Assembly: GCA_040506775.1 (NCBI GenBank)
Contig: JBEVWC010000022.1
Location: 1 to 64,000, forward strand
DNA from: Thiodiazotropha sp040506775
Lineage (GTDB): Bacteria; Pseudomonadota; Gammaproteobacteria; Chromatiales; Chromatiaceae
Reading direction: 5' to 3'
Length of the DNA stretch: 64,000 bases
The notes under the pieces: generated by a model
What the model was told of the DNA's origin: nothing
The model's input: the letters and a program-made list of their open reading frames with translations, nothing else
Database searches by the model: none
Shown here: positions 27,522-35,605 of the stretch, piece after piece
How positions within the stretch are numbered: position 1 is the first letter of the stretch
Layout of the letters: every line of letters begins with the position of its first letter
Program-made: the position numbers and the translations under genes

Positions 27522-28763
27522 TTATAGGCTATCACTAAACCGAGACACTCTGCCAGCATTCATATTTAGTACAGATGTGTTGTTGTGTCTTGAGTAAGTA
27601 CCAGTAGCAACATCATCATTGTAAACATCAGGATTTGACCAATAAAGAATCCTAGGACATCCTTGAGGACAATTGTATGACATTATAGTTCTCCAGAATG
27701 GATCATATCTAAAGCCATGGCCTTGCGGATAGGGTCTTGTGGATGGGTCTTCCTCCGGATTATGTCTTGCACCGAGTAAGTGACCTATTTCATGTCCGAA
27801 CGTGTAGTTACCGGTCATGCAGTTATATCGAACCACTGCAAACGCATTACTAGCTCTAGCATTAATAGCGGCAGCCCTTCCGCAGCTTTCTCCTTCACCT
27901 ACAACGAGCACAACAATGTCTGCTGAATATTGTTTCCTCAACTCATCTATATCATTCAAATAATAATCAAAATCTACCAGCATATAGTACAGAATTTGCG
28001 ACAGACTCATATTTGACTCGTCAAAACTACTTGAAACCGGCCTCATTCCTGCCAGTTTCAAACGAATATCAATATTACTGTTATCAAAACCTGTATTTGT
28101 CTCGGCAACAGCTAATTGTACTAATTTATAAATGTTGTCACCATAACTGATTTCGGCATTTCTTGTCACAAGTACCAATACATCAATATTAGATACAACA
28201 TTTGAAAATATTGAATAGTTTCTACCTTCGATTATACCATCGTTGTCGATTATGCCTTTTATGTGTCCCGGGCTCGCTATTAAAGACGTTTCACTTTCAC
28301 AGTCATCATCATGAATTATTTTCTCGTCGACTTTTATAAGGGCGTGTATTTTATTATCTATTGGCTGAATCCTATATAGCCCCTCATTGCTTCTGAGTGT
28401 CCCTGTGACCATTCCGTTCGATACAATTAGAACTGCTCCACCAGGAATGCCCGACAACGTTCCAATCCATGTGTATTCTGAGTCGTTAAGCATCTCTATA
28501 TGCACATCATTAATCATGTCATTCTTGTGCTGTTGTAAGTTCACCTCAACAGCACCATTGTCTTTAAGCGAATCAAGATTAATTCGGACCAGTTTAACTG
28601 ACTCTGTCCCCTTCGTTTTCTGAATATTTCTAACGACGGCCATCTGTGAGTTTGTTTTAATAGTAACCTCGGGTAAATATTCGAACATTTCGGCTCTAAG
28701 GGAGAGCGAGAATAAAAAAGCAGCAACTCCAAATATCCTTGCACAACTATTATTTTTGTACAT
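27522..28763 (-). CDS. secreted metzincin zinc metalloprotease (M12-like)
   Basis: The 413-residue protein has an N-terminal signal (ARIFGVAAFLFSLSLRAEM). The ~165-residue pro-region includes a possible inhibitory Cys155 (HDDDCESE). The catalytic domain carries HEIGHLLGARH (His324, Glu325, His328, His334), the extended metzincin zinc motif, and the Met-turn IMSYNCP (Met361). Several Cys pairs suggest periplasmic or extracellular folding. The DNA is AT-rich compared with the housekeeping genes, and no secretion system or inhibitor gene is next to it. Reprolysin-like proteases of this type act on host or competitor proteins or in nutrient release; the target is unknown. Confidence 0.85.
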   Translation of the reverse strand: MYKNNSCARIFGVAAFLFSLSLRAEMFEYLPEVTIKTNSQMAVVRNIQKTKGTESVKLVRINLDSLKDNGAVEVNLQQHKNDMINDVHIEMLNDSEYTWIGTLSGIPGGAVLIVSNGMVTGTLRSNEGLYRIQPIDNKIHALIKVDEKIIHDDDCESETSLIASPGHIKGIIDNDGIIEGRNYSIFSNVVSNIDVLVLVTRNAEISYGDNIYKLVQLAVAETNTGFDNSNIDIRLKLAGMRPVSSSFDESNMSLSQILYYMLVDFDYYLNDIDELRKQYSADIVVLVVGEGESCGRAAAINARASNAFAVVRYNCMTGNYTFGHEIGHLLGARHNPEEDPSTRPYPQGHGFRYDPFWRTIMSYNCPQGCPRILYWSNPDVYNDDVATGTYSRHNNTSVLNMNAGRVSRFSDSL

Positions 28764-29179
28764 ATATCACTCCATTGTTTATTAAACTAATCCTTGTTTA
28801 TAAGAAGAACAAAATACATTTAGATAATCTTCGCAATTTGCGTATTAACTTTAAAGAATGCAAGAAATTTGCGTTACTATACATTCTTCACAACAAATCC
28901 ATTCATACCTAGCAATACGATTTTCCCTTGAATCAGAAACACTGTAGCACCAATAAAATCCCTTCATATTAGGGATTGCTCTGTCAGAAAATGCTTACAG
29001 CTTTGACTGCTGAAATCAATCCCTTCGTATAAAATAATCCCTTCTTTCTTTTACATGTCTTTTACATAACCTTTTACGGCCTTGTACATGGACACCCAAG
29101 GCAACTGTTGCATCAAGCTATCAAATCTGTCAGCCTCCAGAGTGAAAAATGAATGTTTCAGATATCAAGGAGTGATGTC
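28764..29179. other. intergenic stretch between the protease and a RAYT gene
   Basis: About 415 AT-rich bases between divergent genes. It holds a small hairpin AATCCCT-N7-AGGGATT (28957-28977) and repeated CTTTTACAT/CCTTTTAC motifs near 29045-29075. RAYTs act on short hairpins, so these may be its sites, but this is a guess. No coding frame is supported. Confidence 0.45.
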
Positions 29180-30184
29180 ATGCCCAAGCCCCGGAAGGCG
29201 CTGATTTCCCTGGACGATACCGCTTACTACCATTGCATAAGCCGTTGCGTGCGACGGGCTTATCTCTGCGGCAGTGATTCTCTCACCGGTAAAAGCTACG
29301 AGCACCGTCGCCAATGGATTCTCGATAAACTCAAAGATCTGACCGGATGCTTCGCCATCGACTGCTGTGGGTACGCCCTGATGTCAAACCACTATCATCT
29401 GGTTCTGTGTATGGATCGTGATGCTGCGAACTCCTGGGATCAAAATGAGGTAATTGAACGCTGGCGAAGACTATTCAAAGGCTCGCTTCTGGCGGATCGT
29501 TACCTTGCCGGAGATCATCTGTCTCATGCCGAACGGGATGCGCTGGGTAAGCTGATCACAAAATGGCGTGATCGGCTCTCGAGCATCAGTTGGTTCATGC
29601 GCTGTTTGAATGAATCCGTGGCCCGCAGGGCCAATCAGGAAGATCAGTGTTCCGGACGCTTCTGGGAGGGACGGTTCAAGTCCCAAGCACTTTTGGACGA
29701 GAAAGCTTTGGCCGCCTGTCTGGCTTATGTGGATCTAAACCCGGTGCGGGCCAAAATGGCCCAAACCCCGGAAGCCTCGGAATATACCTCGATTGCTGAA
29801 CGCATCGCCTGGGCAAAATCGAGCATGGAAGGCCACCAAGCTCAGCAGACCAACGAACAACCCGCACATCTGCAGCCCTTCGTTGGGAATCCCCGACACG
29901 AAATGCCAAAGGGGCTGCCCTTCAAACTCACTGATTATCTCGAATTAGTCGACTGGACTGGGCGTATCATTCGAGAAGACATACGAGGTCAGATTCCTCA
30001 ACACCTACCCCCTATCCTGGAGCGCCTGCAGATTGATTCCCAACAATGGCTCTATCTAACCCGGCATTTCGAGAGCCGGTTCAAAGGACTGGTCGGTGCC
30101 GTCTATGCTCTCAAGCAAACCTGTCAGAATCTTGGATATCGAAGAAGCCCCGGACTATCGGCCTGTCAGCAGTTACTGACATAG
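29180..30184 (+). CDS. IS200-like / REP-associated tyrosine transposase (RAYT), apparently intact
   Basis: The 334-residue protein is read from ATG 29180-29182, which has AAGGAG seven bases upstream; the open frame begins 27 bases earlier without a good site. The N-terminus (PRKALISLDDTAYYHCISRCVRRAYLCG) and the HUH motif region (MSNHYHLVLCM) identify the Y1 transposase family; a long middle part with FWEGRFKSQALLDEKALAACLAYVDLNPVRAKM is typical of this RAYT branch. It probably mobilises short palindromic repeats rather than itself. The repeat array 250-850 bases downstream could be related to its activity. Confidence 0.88.
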   Translation: MPKPRKALISLDDTAYYHCISRCVRRAYLCGSDSLTGKSYEHRRQWILDKLKDLTGCFAIDCCGYALMSNHYHLVLCMDRDAANSWDQNEVIERWRRLFKGSLLADRYLAGDHLSHAERDALGKLITKWRDRLSSISWFMRCLNESVARRANQEDQCSGRFWEGRFKSQALLDEKALAACLAYVDLNPVRAKMAQTPEASEYTSIAERIAWAKSSMEGHQAQQTNEQPAHLQPFVGNPRHEMPKGLPFKLTDYLELVDWTGRIIREDIRGQIPQHLPPILERLQIDSQQWLYLTRHFESRFKGLVGAVYALKQTCQNLGYRRSPGLSACQQLLT

Positions 30185-30440
30185 ACAAGCCACATGATTT
30201 TAACCCGCTTATATTGAATCCGCGTTTGCGGAGAATCCCATGCACTTGAGTTTTTGAGAAATTCGCGAGATAGGGATTTGTATTGCAACTATCTAAGCCA
30301 AATCACCGGAATCTTCATGATTCTTGATCTGTTCATATGGCATTTTGCCAAGCTGAACAATTTTTCTACAAAATGGCCCCTTTTTTACCTTGGCTGTCCA
30401 TTTCACTGCTGATCTTGACCACCAAGTAATCCCAAACAAA

Positions 30441-30540
30441 AAAGCCTCGCTCTACTCTGAGCGAGGCTTTTTACTGTGATTGTCCGGACAGTCTTGTCCG
30501 GATAGTCTCTTTAATTACTATAAGTAAAGATCTGACCCCT
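30441..30540. repeat. direct repeat copy 1 (hairpin plus GATCTGACCCC tail)
   Basis: Contains the GAGCGAGG hairpin, TGTCCGGA repeats, the block TCTTTAATTACTATAAGTAA and AGATCTGACCCC. The same order recurs at 30747-30835, where the second TGTCCGGA repeat is missing. Such GATCTGACCCC strings are common around RAYT genes. Confidence 0.75.
30444..30467. terminator. bidirectional terminator-like hairpin, repeat unit 1
   Basis: GCCTCGCTC / GAGCGAGGC stem with an A-run on the left and a T-run on the right, so it can terminate in both directions. It is the first member of a family of similar hairpins in 30.4-31.0 kb, and could end the RAYT transcript. Confidence 0.75.
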
Positions 30541-30664
30541 TTCCTTTCCTCTCATGGCGTCTTTCATAAACGTCGGCATTTCAAGCCAGAGGACTTGCAA
30601 CGTTGAATCTCTAACAGCTAATGGCGACGCATGGGGAACAGACCTACTGCTTAACAGATTCATT

Positions 30665-30693
30665 AAACGAAGGGGCCGTTGACCCCTTCGTTT
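30665..30693. terminator. terminator-like hairpin, second type, copy 1
   Basis: AAACGAAGGGG / CCCCTTCGTTT, an 11-bp perfect stem followed by Ts and ATGGATGTCCACG. The same hairpin type with the same following ATGGATGTCCACG occurs at 30981-31005. Confidence 0.7.
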
Positions 30694-30746
30694 TTATGGA
30701 TGTCCACGCAGTAGTGCACGCAGTAGTGCTAAGTAAACACAAACAA

Positions 30747-30835
30747 AAAAGCCCCGCTCTACTCTGAGCGAGGCCTTTTACTGTGGCTGTCCGGATTGTC
30801 TCTTTAATTACTATAAGTAAAGATCTGACCCTTTC
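30747..30835. repeat. direct repeat copy 2 (hairpin plus GATCTGACCC tail)
   Basis: Second copy of the 30441-30540 unit. Its hairpin GCCCCGCTC/GAGCGAGGC (30751-30774) has a mismatch. Short GACCTGACCCCGTCACC repeats follow at 30860-30905. Confidence 0.75.
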
Positions 30836-30925
30836 CTACACATATGCGTGATTGCAAGACCTGACCCCGTCACCCACGTCACCCCAAGACCTGACCCCGT
30901 CACCCTCACATTTCGAGGGCCGACT

Positions 30926-30979
30926 GGACGACCACATGGCATTGTGACATCGGGCTGACACAGAGTTTTGAACACCCTC
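30926..30979. repeat. dispersed repeat, copy 2
   Basis: Matches 11927-11993 (GGACGACCACAT, TGTGACATCGGGCTGAC, CAGAGTTTTGAACA). Here it directly precedes the second ACGAAGGGGCC hairpin. Confidence 0.65.
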
Positions 30980-30980
30980 C

Positions 30981-31005
30981 ACGAAGGGGCCAATGGCCCC
31001 TTCGT
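30981..31005. terminator. terminator-like hairpin, second type, copy 2
   Basis: ACGAAGGGGCC-AAT-GGCCCCTTCGT, an 11-bp perfect stem with a 3-base loop, ~70 bases past the stop of the small membrane gene. It may end the long RHS operon. Confidence 0.65.
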
Positions 31006-31073
31006 TATTATGGATGTCCACGTAGTGGTCCATTTTATTTAGGTTGTCCCGGTTGTCGTACTCGAAGCGGAAT

Positions 31074-31466
31074 TTAACGAGTGTCCTTTATATTGTTCTT
31101 AAACGCTAAAAAAACCAACATTATGTAATAAATAGCTTCAAATACATCGAGTATTGTAAAAGAAGAAAAATCATACAGCCCTAATTGTTTTGACACCCGT
31201 AGTGAATTCACAGTCAACGAAAATGGTAGGATAGAAAATGCGATCGAATAATTAATATCTCGCAATCTCAGCATGAATATTAATGCAATCACACTCGACA
31301 TAACCAGTCTCGCAAAAATATCGTAGTCCCAATAATTGGTTACCAGATGATAATTAACTACGATATAGTCTATTAATATAGACGATCCATATATGCATAT
31401 AATCGAAATTACATACCATTTCCTTTGGATCCCGTTTGATAGAAGCTGATATATTTGATTATTCAT
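31074..31466 (-). CDS. small multi-pass membrane protein, candidate immunity protein of the RHS protein
   Basis: The 130 residues form about four hydrophobic segments (WYVISIICIYGSSILIDYIVV, LVMSSVIALIFMLRL, IAFSILPFSLTV, AIYYIMLVFLAF). The gene is very AT-rich and starts 9 bases downstream of the RHS gene stop. A small, AT-rich, family-less gene placed directly after an RHS C-terminal tip is the standard position of an immunity gene, and a membrane immunity protein would fit a membrane-targeting or periplasm-acting toxin. The role is inferred from position only. Confidence 0.6.
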   Translation of the reverse strand: MNNQIYQLLSNGIQRKWYVISIICIYGSSILIDYIVVNYHLVTNYWDYDIFARLVMSSVIALIFMLRLRDINYSIAFSILPFSLTVNSLRVSKQLGLYDFSSFTILDVFEAIYYIMLVFLAFKNNIKDTR

Positions 31467-31475
31467 ACGATAGGC

Positions 31476-34400
31476 CTATTTCTCAGGAAGCGATGCTGTT
31501 GCTATGCAAACTGCAGTCGCAAAGGCATTCAGGCTACCATATTTATTATTCAGACTATCCTTTATTCGTTTATTTGCCTCTTTAGCAGCACGAGCAGCGG
31601 CAATAGAATAGGCTAGACCTTTAGGACCTAACAGTCCTCTTATTGCAGTAAGGGGACTGTAATCAACAGCGAAGTTACCACTCAAACCATATAGCGACAT
31701 TCCACTTATCGGATACCAAGATCTTTTTATAAATTCTTTCCCAGTACAGTCCACATCAAATTCTGCGCAAATTATTCTTAATCCAGCATCAACATCCGCT
31801 TCCCAGCTTACCCATCCCATGGTCATTGCGTCACCATCGCCAACCCCAGTATCACCAAAAAATGGATTCTCAGTATATTCAGCGCTTGTCACATCGACAT
31901 TCTGAATGTTAATTCCTGCAAATCGACCACGTATTTTAGCTAATCCATAATTATCATAGTAGACGAGTGAATTACCGTTTACATAACCATATGAGTTCAA
32001 CCCTCCATTGTTACCTAGTGGGTCTGGTTCTATATATCGCCCAGTACTCGGATCGTAGTCTCTGAAGTAGTTGTAGTAACTACCCGTTTCCCCATCCGCA
32101 TACTGACCCGGAAACCTCAACCGATTTTCCCAGTCGCCACTCTCAGACACCAACTCGCCAAACGCGCGATACTCCCCCTCCCAGACCTTCGCCCCATTCT
32201 TACGAACCAACTGCTGAGGCGTCCCCAGATGATCGTTCTGGTAATAAGCATAGCCTTCACCGGTCTTCTGGTAAACCGGATCGGTCGTCCAGGTTGAGTC
32301 CGGCAGATAGCCATAGACCCGGATCACATTACCCACTTCATCAACTTCGCCCGCTAGCCCCTCATCGCTGTAATGAAAATACCGGGTTTCGAACAGCGTT
32401 CGCTTCTGGATGCGTCGGCCCAGGGGATCATACCGATACTCGGCAATCAGGTTCTGATCCGCATCTTCGATACGCGACAGGCGGCTCTCGGCATTGTAGC
32501 GATAGGTATGTGTCACACCCTCTGTGGTTTTGCTCGTCATATGACCGGCGGCATCATAGGTGTACGCGACACCTGGGCTGGCCGTGAGACGGTCATTGGC
32601 GTCATAGCTCCAACTTCCCGGATTCCGATCATCCGAGGTCCGGTTGCCGTTGGGGTCGTATCCCCAGCCTTCCGTCTCCGTTTGCGGCTCTCCAATTTCT
32701 GACTGGACGGTCGCTACGACATCGCTCAGGCGTTGCAGCAGGTCGTAATCATAGGCGTAGGTTTTGCTCTGGGTCGCTTTTTCCAGGATATTGCCCGTGG
32801 CGTCATAGCCATAGCGGTAGTCCAGTAGGGAGTTCTCCCCCGGATCAAGCGTTTGAATACGGGTCGGTCTCAGCAGGTTGTCGTATTCGGTTTCCCGCGC
32901 GCTTCCCCCTGGATAGGTGATTTTACTTGGTCGATTCCAGCGATAACTATTGAATGTGATATTACCCTCGTCGGGCAGTTCGACACGGCTCAGTTGGTCT
33001 TGGGAACGGTGGTAGGTCACGGTTATTCCGTCCGGACCGGTGTAGCTCTGCTTGTTGCCTGCCGAATCGTAGGTGTAGCGGTGGGTGAGGGCGAAACTTC
33101 CGTAGTTGACCGTTTCCTGGGTCTTGCGGTTATTTTCGTCGTAGGTCAGGGTGGCGCTGATCGTTGCGTCGCTCCAACCGGTCAGATTGCCGTTGGGATC
33201 GTAGGTGTAGCTGACCGTGCGCTCGGATTCGGTGACTCCGGGTGCAAAATGATCCTGACGGATCAGTTGGTTCGCGCCATCGTAGCTATTTACGGTGCGT
33301 CTTCCGTCGGGGTCGGTGGTGCTCGTGAGATTGCCTGCCGGATCGTAGGTGTAGCTGATGCGTTGACCGCCAGGACGGATCTCGCCGGTCTTGCGGTCGG
33401 CCCGGTCGTAGGTGTAGCGGGTGGTGTGGTTGTTAGGATCAGTCACTTCAATCAGGTTATCCCGGTTGTCGTAACGGAATCGGGTGCTTTGATTCGCCGG
33501 ATCGATGATCTCCACCAATCGGTTCAGCGCGTCGTAACGATAGTTTGTCTCCCGTTCCTCGGCGTCCCGGGTTGCGATCGTATTGCCGACCGCGTCAAAA
33601 CGGGTCGTTGTTATGACGGCGCCGCTCTCGAGATGGTCGATGATTCGGGTTCGGCGATTGCGCGTGTCGTAGTCGTAGGTCTGGAGATAGGTCGGGTATT
33701 GCAGCCGGTTGAGCTGTCCCGGATAGTTGACCAATCCTGTTGCGCCGCCACCTTCACCGCCACGCTCACCATAGCCAAAGCGGGTCTGATTTCCGGCAGC
33801 ATCCAGTTGCGAAACGATTCTTCCGGACAGGTCGTAATCGATCTGTTGTCCGTTATCCAAGGCGTCCGAGGTCTTTATCAGTTGACCGGCTAAGTCGTAG
33901 TAGAGCCGGGTCACATGATTTTGTGGATCGGTTATCGACGTCTTCTGATTTCGGGCATTATAGGTGAAGCGAATGGTGTTTTCCCGAGCATCGGTTACGC
34001 TGACCCGATTGCCTACACCATCGTAGGTCATGCGTACCGTCCGCTCCAGGGGATCGGTAACGCTCAGTCGGTTTCCCGCGTTGTCATAGGTATAAGTCCA
34101 TGTTTGATTGTTGGGGTCCGTTCGACTCTGTACGCCACCCCATATGTTATGAGTCAACCGGGTGACGCCCGATTCCGGATCGGTTATTTGGTTGAGATTT
34201 CCGCTTGGATCGTAGCCGAAAGTTGTTACCGATTCCTGTGTTTCGCTGTCGCCCAGGCGTTTCTTTTCGACTAGAAGGCCATTGGCGTTGTAACGATATT
34301 GGGTGGTTCTCTCCACATCGCTGCCCACGGCTTCGATGCGCTGGACCAGATTACCTTCCGCATTGTAGCTGTACTGTGTGACGCGACCGAGTTCGTCGGT

Positions 34401-35597
34401 TTTCTCAAGCACGCGGCTGGTGGCGGGCACATAGGTGGTTTTCTGTATGCTTCCGTCCGGATGGGTTTTCTGAATCAGATTGTACCACTCGTCATATTGC
34501 TTGATGGTTTCCAGTCCACGTTGATCCCGTTCAAGATATCTTTTGGTTGATGTGTCGATGCTCTGGCTGAACACTTCCGACCCGTTATCCACTTTTCGAA
34601 TCAGATTGGTATCCTTGTCATACCACTCTTCGATCACTCTCCCATTAGGATTTCTCACCTGGACATAGACCTCCTTACGGGTTCGGTCGTAGTCATATCG
34701 GTATGCGGTCACAGCACGGGAGCCATCAGGAGCAATCAGGGTCTCACTGCTGACCCGGCCCGTATTTCCGTAGGCCACTTCTGTGATCCGATGCTCCTGA
34801 TCGGTAATGCTCGCGAGCTTGCCGTTCTGATAGGTATAGCGTGTGGCATTGCCTCTGACATCAATCACTTCCGAGAGCAGGCCATCCGTATAGTGGTATT
34901 CAACCCTGCGATCGCTCCCGTCGCGGATTTCAAACAGTTGTCCGTTTGCGTTGTAGGCATAGGTGAGAACGGGTTGGTTGTCCCGATCTTCAATCCGTAG
35001 CAATCGCTGCTGGTCATCGTAGATAAAGTGAGCGGTCACACCCGTGTTGTCGCCGTAATGATCGAGCCGGGCCGTGCTGGTATTCTCGTCGGAATTAACA
35101 TAGATCGCCCAACGACCGCTGCGATCTTCCCAACGAATGGGGAGCAGGCGCTCTGCTTCTACGTTTGGACCAGTCCCGGAGACATCACCCTCTCGCACAA
35201 ACCACTGATTGTTGAGCCCTTCCGCAAAGTAGGTGGTTCGCTTGTGATAACCGGCGCCCCCCCCTGGCAGGGTTATTTCGGTCGATTGATCTCCCCGTCG
35301 TTTATAAGTCTCTCCATTGTGTTCGATCTCCGTAATATCCAGTGCATCCTGACTGGCGTCGATCATCCCATACTGCAATCGCAAGGGTACCTGATTGCGA
35401 TTAAAGCCCCACCCGTCGTTTTGCCAGATTCGCATCACAGCCACACGGCCACCCACGGTTTGCACCAGGATATCCGTGACATCATAGGAAAAATTACCGG
35501 TCTGGTGGTCAATGTCTGCGCGAGACGTCAGCGGTAGCAGCAGGCTGCCCATAAAGAGCAGAACGGTGACTCGGTTTATTATGTTCGACTTGTTCAT
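31476..35597 (-). CDS. exported RHS/YD-repeat protein with a variable C-terminal tip
   Basis: The 1373 residues start at ATG 35595-35597 (MNKSNIINRVTVLLFMGSLL, a signal peptide ending near SRA), preceded by GAGAGTGA; a TTG four codons upstream is less likely. The bulk is dozens of YD repeats (YDYDxxNR, TYDPNGNL, YRYDPLGRR) that should build an RHS cage, ending in the core signature GRYIEPDPLGNNGGLNSYGYVNG. After DNYGL the last ~155 residues (31476-31940) are no longer RHS-like, are encoded by AT-richer DNA and contain three Cys. No nuclease motif is evident. It follows the 2773-residue protein gene by 8 bp. Probably a secreted toxin or a surface RHS protein. Confidence 0.9.
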   Translation of the reverse strand: MNKSNIINRVTVLLFMGSLLLPLTSRADIDHQTGNFSYDVTDILVQTVGGRVAVMRIWQNDGWGFNRNQVPLRLQYGMIDASQDALDITEIEHNGETYKRRGDQSTEITLPGGGAGYHKRTTYFAEGLNNQWFVREGDVSGTGPNVEAERLLPIRWEDRSGRWAIYVNSDENTSTARLDHYGDNTGVTAHFIYDDQQRLLRIEDRDNQPVLTYAYNANGQLFEIRDGSDRRVEYHYTDGLLSEVIDVRGNATRYTYQNGKLASITDQEHRITEVAYGNTGRVSSETLIAPDGSRAVTAYRYDYDRTRKEVYVQVRNPNGRVIEEWYDKDTNLIRKVDNGSEVFSQSIDTSTKRYLERDQRGLETIKQYDEWYNLIQKTHPDGSIQKTTYVPATSRVLEKTDELGRVTQYSYNAEGNLVQRIEAVGSDVERTTQYRYNANGLLVEKKRLGDSETQESVTTFGYDPSGNLNQITDPESGVTRLTHNIWGGVQSRTDPNNQTWTYTYDNAGNRLSVTDPLERTVRMTYDGVGNRVSVTDARENTIRFTYNARNQKTSITDPQNHVTRLYYDLAGQLIKTSDALDNGQQIDYDLSGRIVSQLDAAGNQTRFGYGERGGEGGGATGLVNYPGQLNRLQYPTYLQTYDYDTRNRRTRIIDHLESGAVITTTRFDAVGNTIATRDAEERETNYRYDALNRLVEIIDPANQSTRFRYDNRDNLIEVTDPNNHTTRYTYDRADRKTGEIRPGGQRISYTYDPAGNLTSTTDPDGRRTVNSYDGANQLIRQDHFAPGVTESERTVSYTYDPNGNLTGWSDATISATLTYDENNRKTQETVNYGSFALTHRYTYDSAGNKQSYTGPDGITVTYHRSQDQLSRVELPDEGNITFNSYRWNRPSKITYPGGSARETEYDNLLRPTRIQTLDPGENSLLDYRYGYDATGNILEKATQSKTYAYDYDLLQRLSDVVATVQSEIGEPQTETEGWGYDPNGNRTSDDRNPGSWSYDANDRLTASPGVAYTYDAAGHMTSKTTEGVTHTYRYNAESRLSRIEDADQNLIAEYRYDPLGRRIQKRTLFETRYFHYSDEGLAGEVDEVGNVIRVYGYLPDSTWTTDPVYQKTGEGYAYYQNDHLGTPQQLVRKNGAKVWEGEYRAFGELVSESGDWENRLRFPGQYADGETGSYYNYFRDYDPSTGRYIEPDPLGNNGGLNSYGYVNGNSLVYYDNYGLAKIRGRFAGINIQNVDVTSAEYTENPFFGDTGVGDGDAMTMGWVSWEADVDAGLRIICAEFDVDCTGKEFIKRSWYPISGMSLYGLSGNFAVDYSPLTAIRGLLGPKGLAYSIAAARAAKEANKRIKDSLNNKYGSLNAFATAVCIATASLPEK

Positions 35598-35605
35598 ATT
35601 CACTC

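Noticed and set aside
30421..31020. Possible CRISPR array
   Set aside because: The repeats are few, of different types, irregularly spaced and hairpin-forming with T-runs; no spacer periodicity and no cas genes.
30811..31033. Two short minus-strand frames (60 and 65 codons)
   Set aside because: They are built from the repeated hairpins and GACCTGACCCC motifs, not coding sequence.
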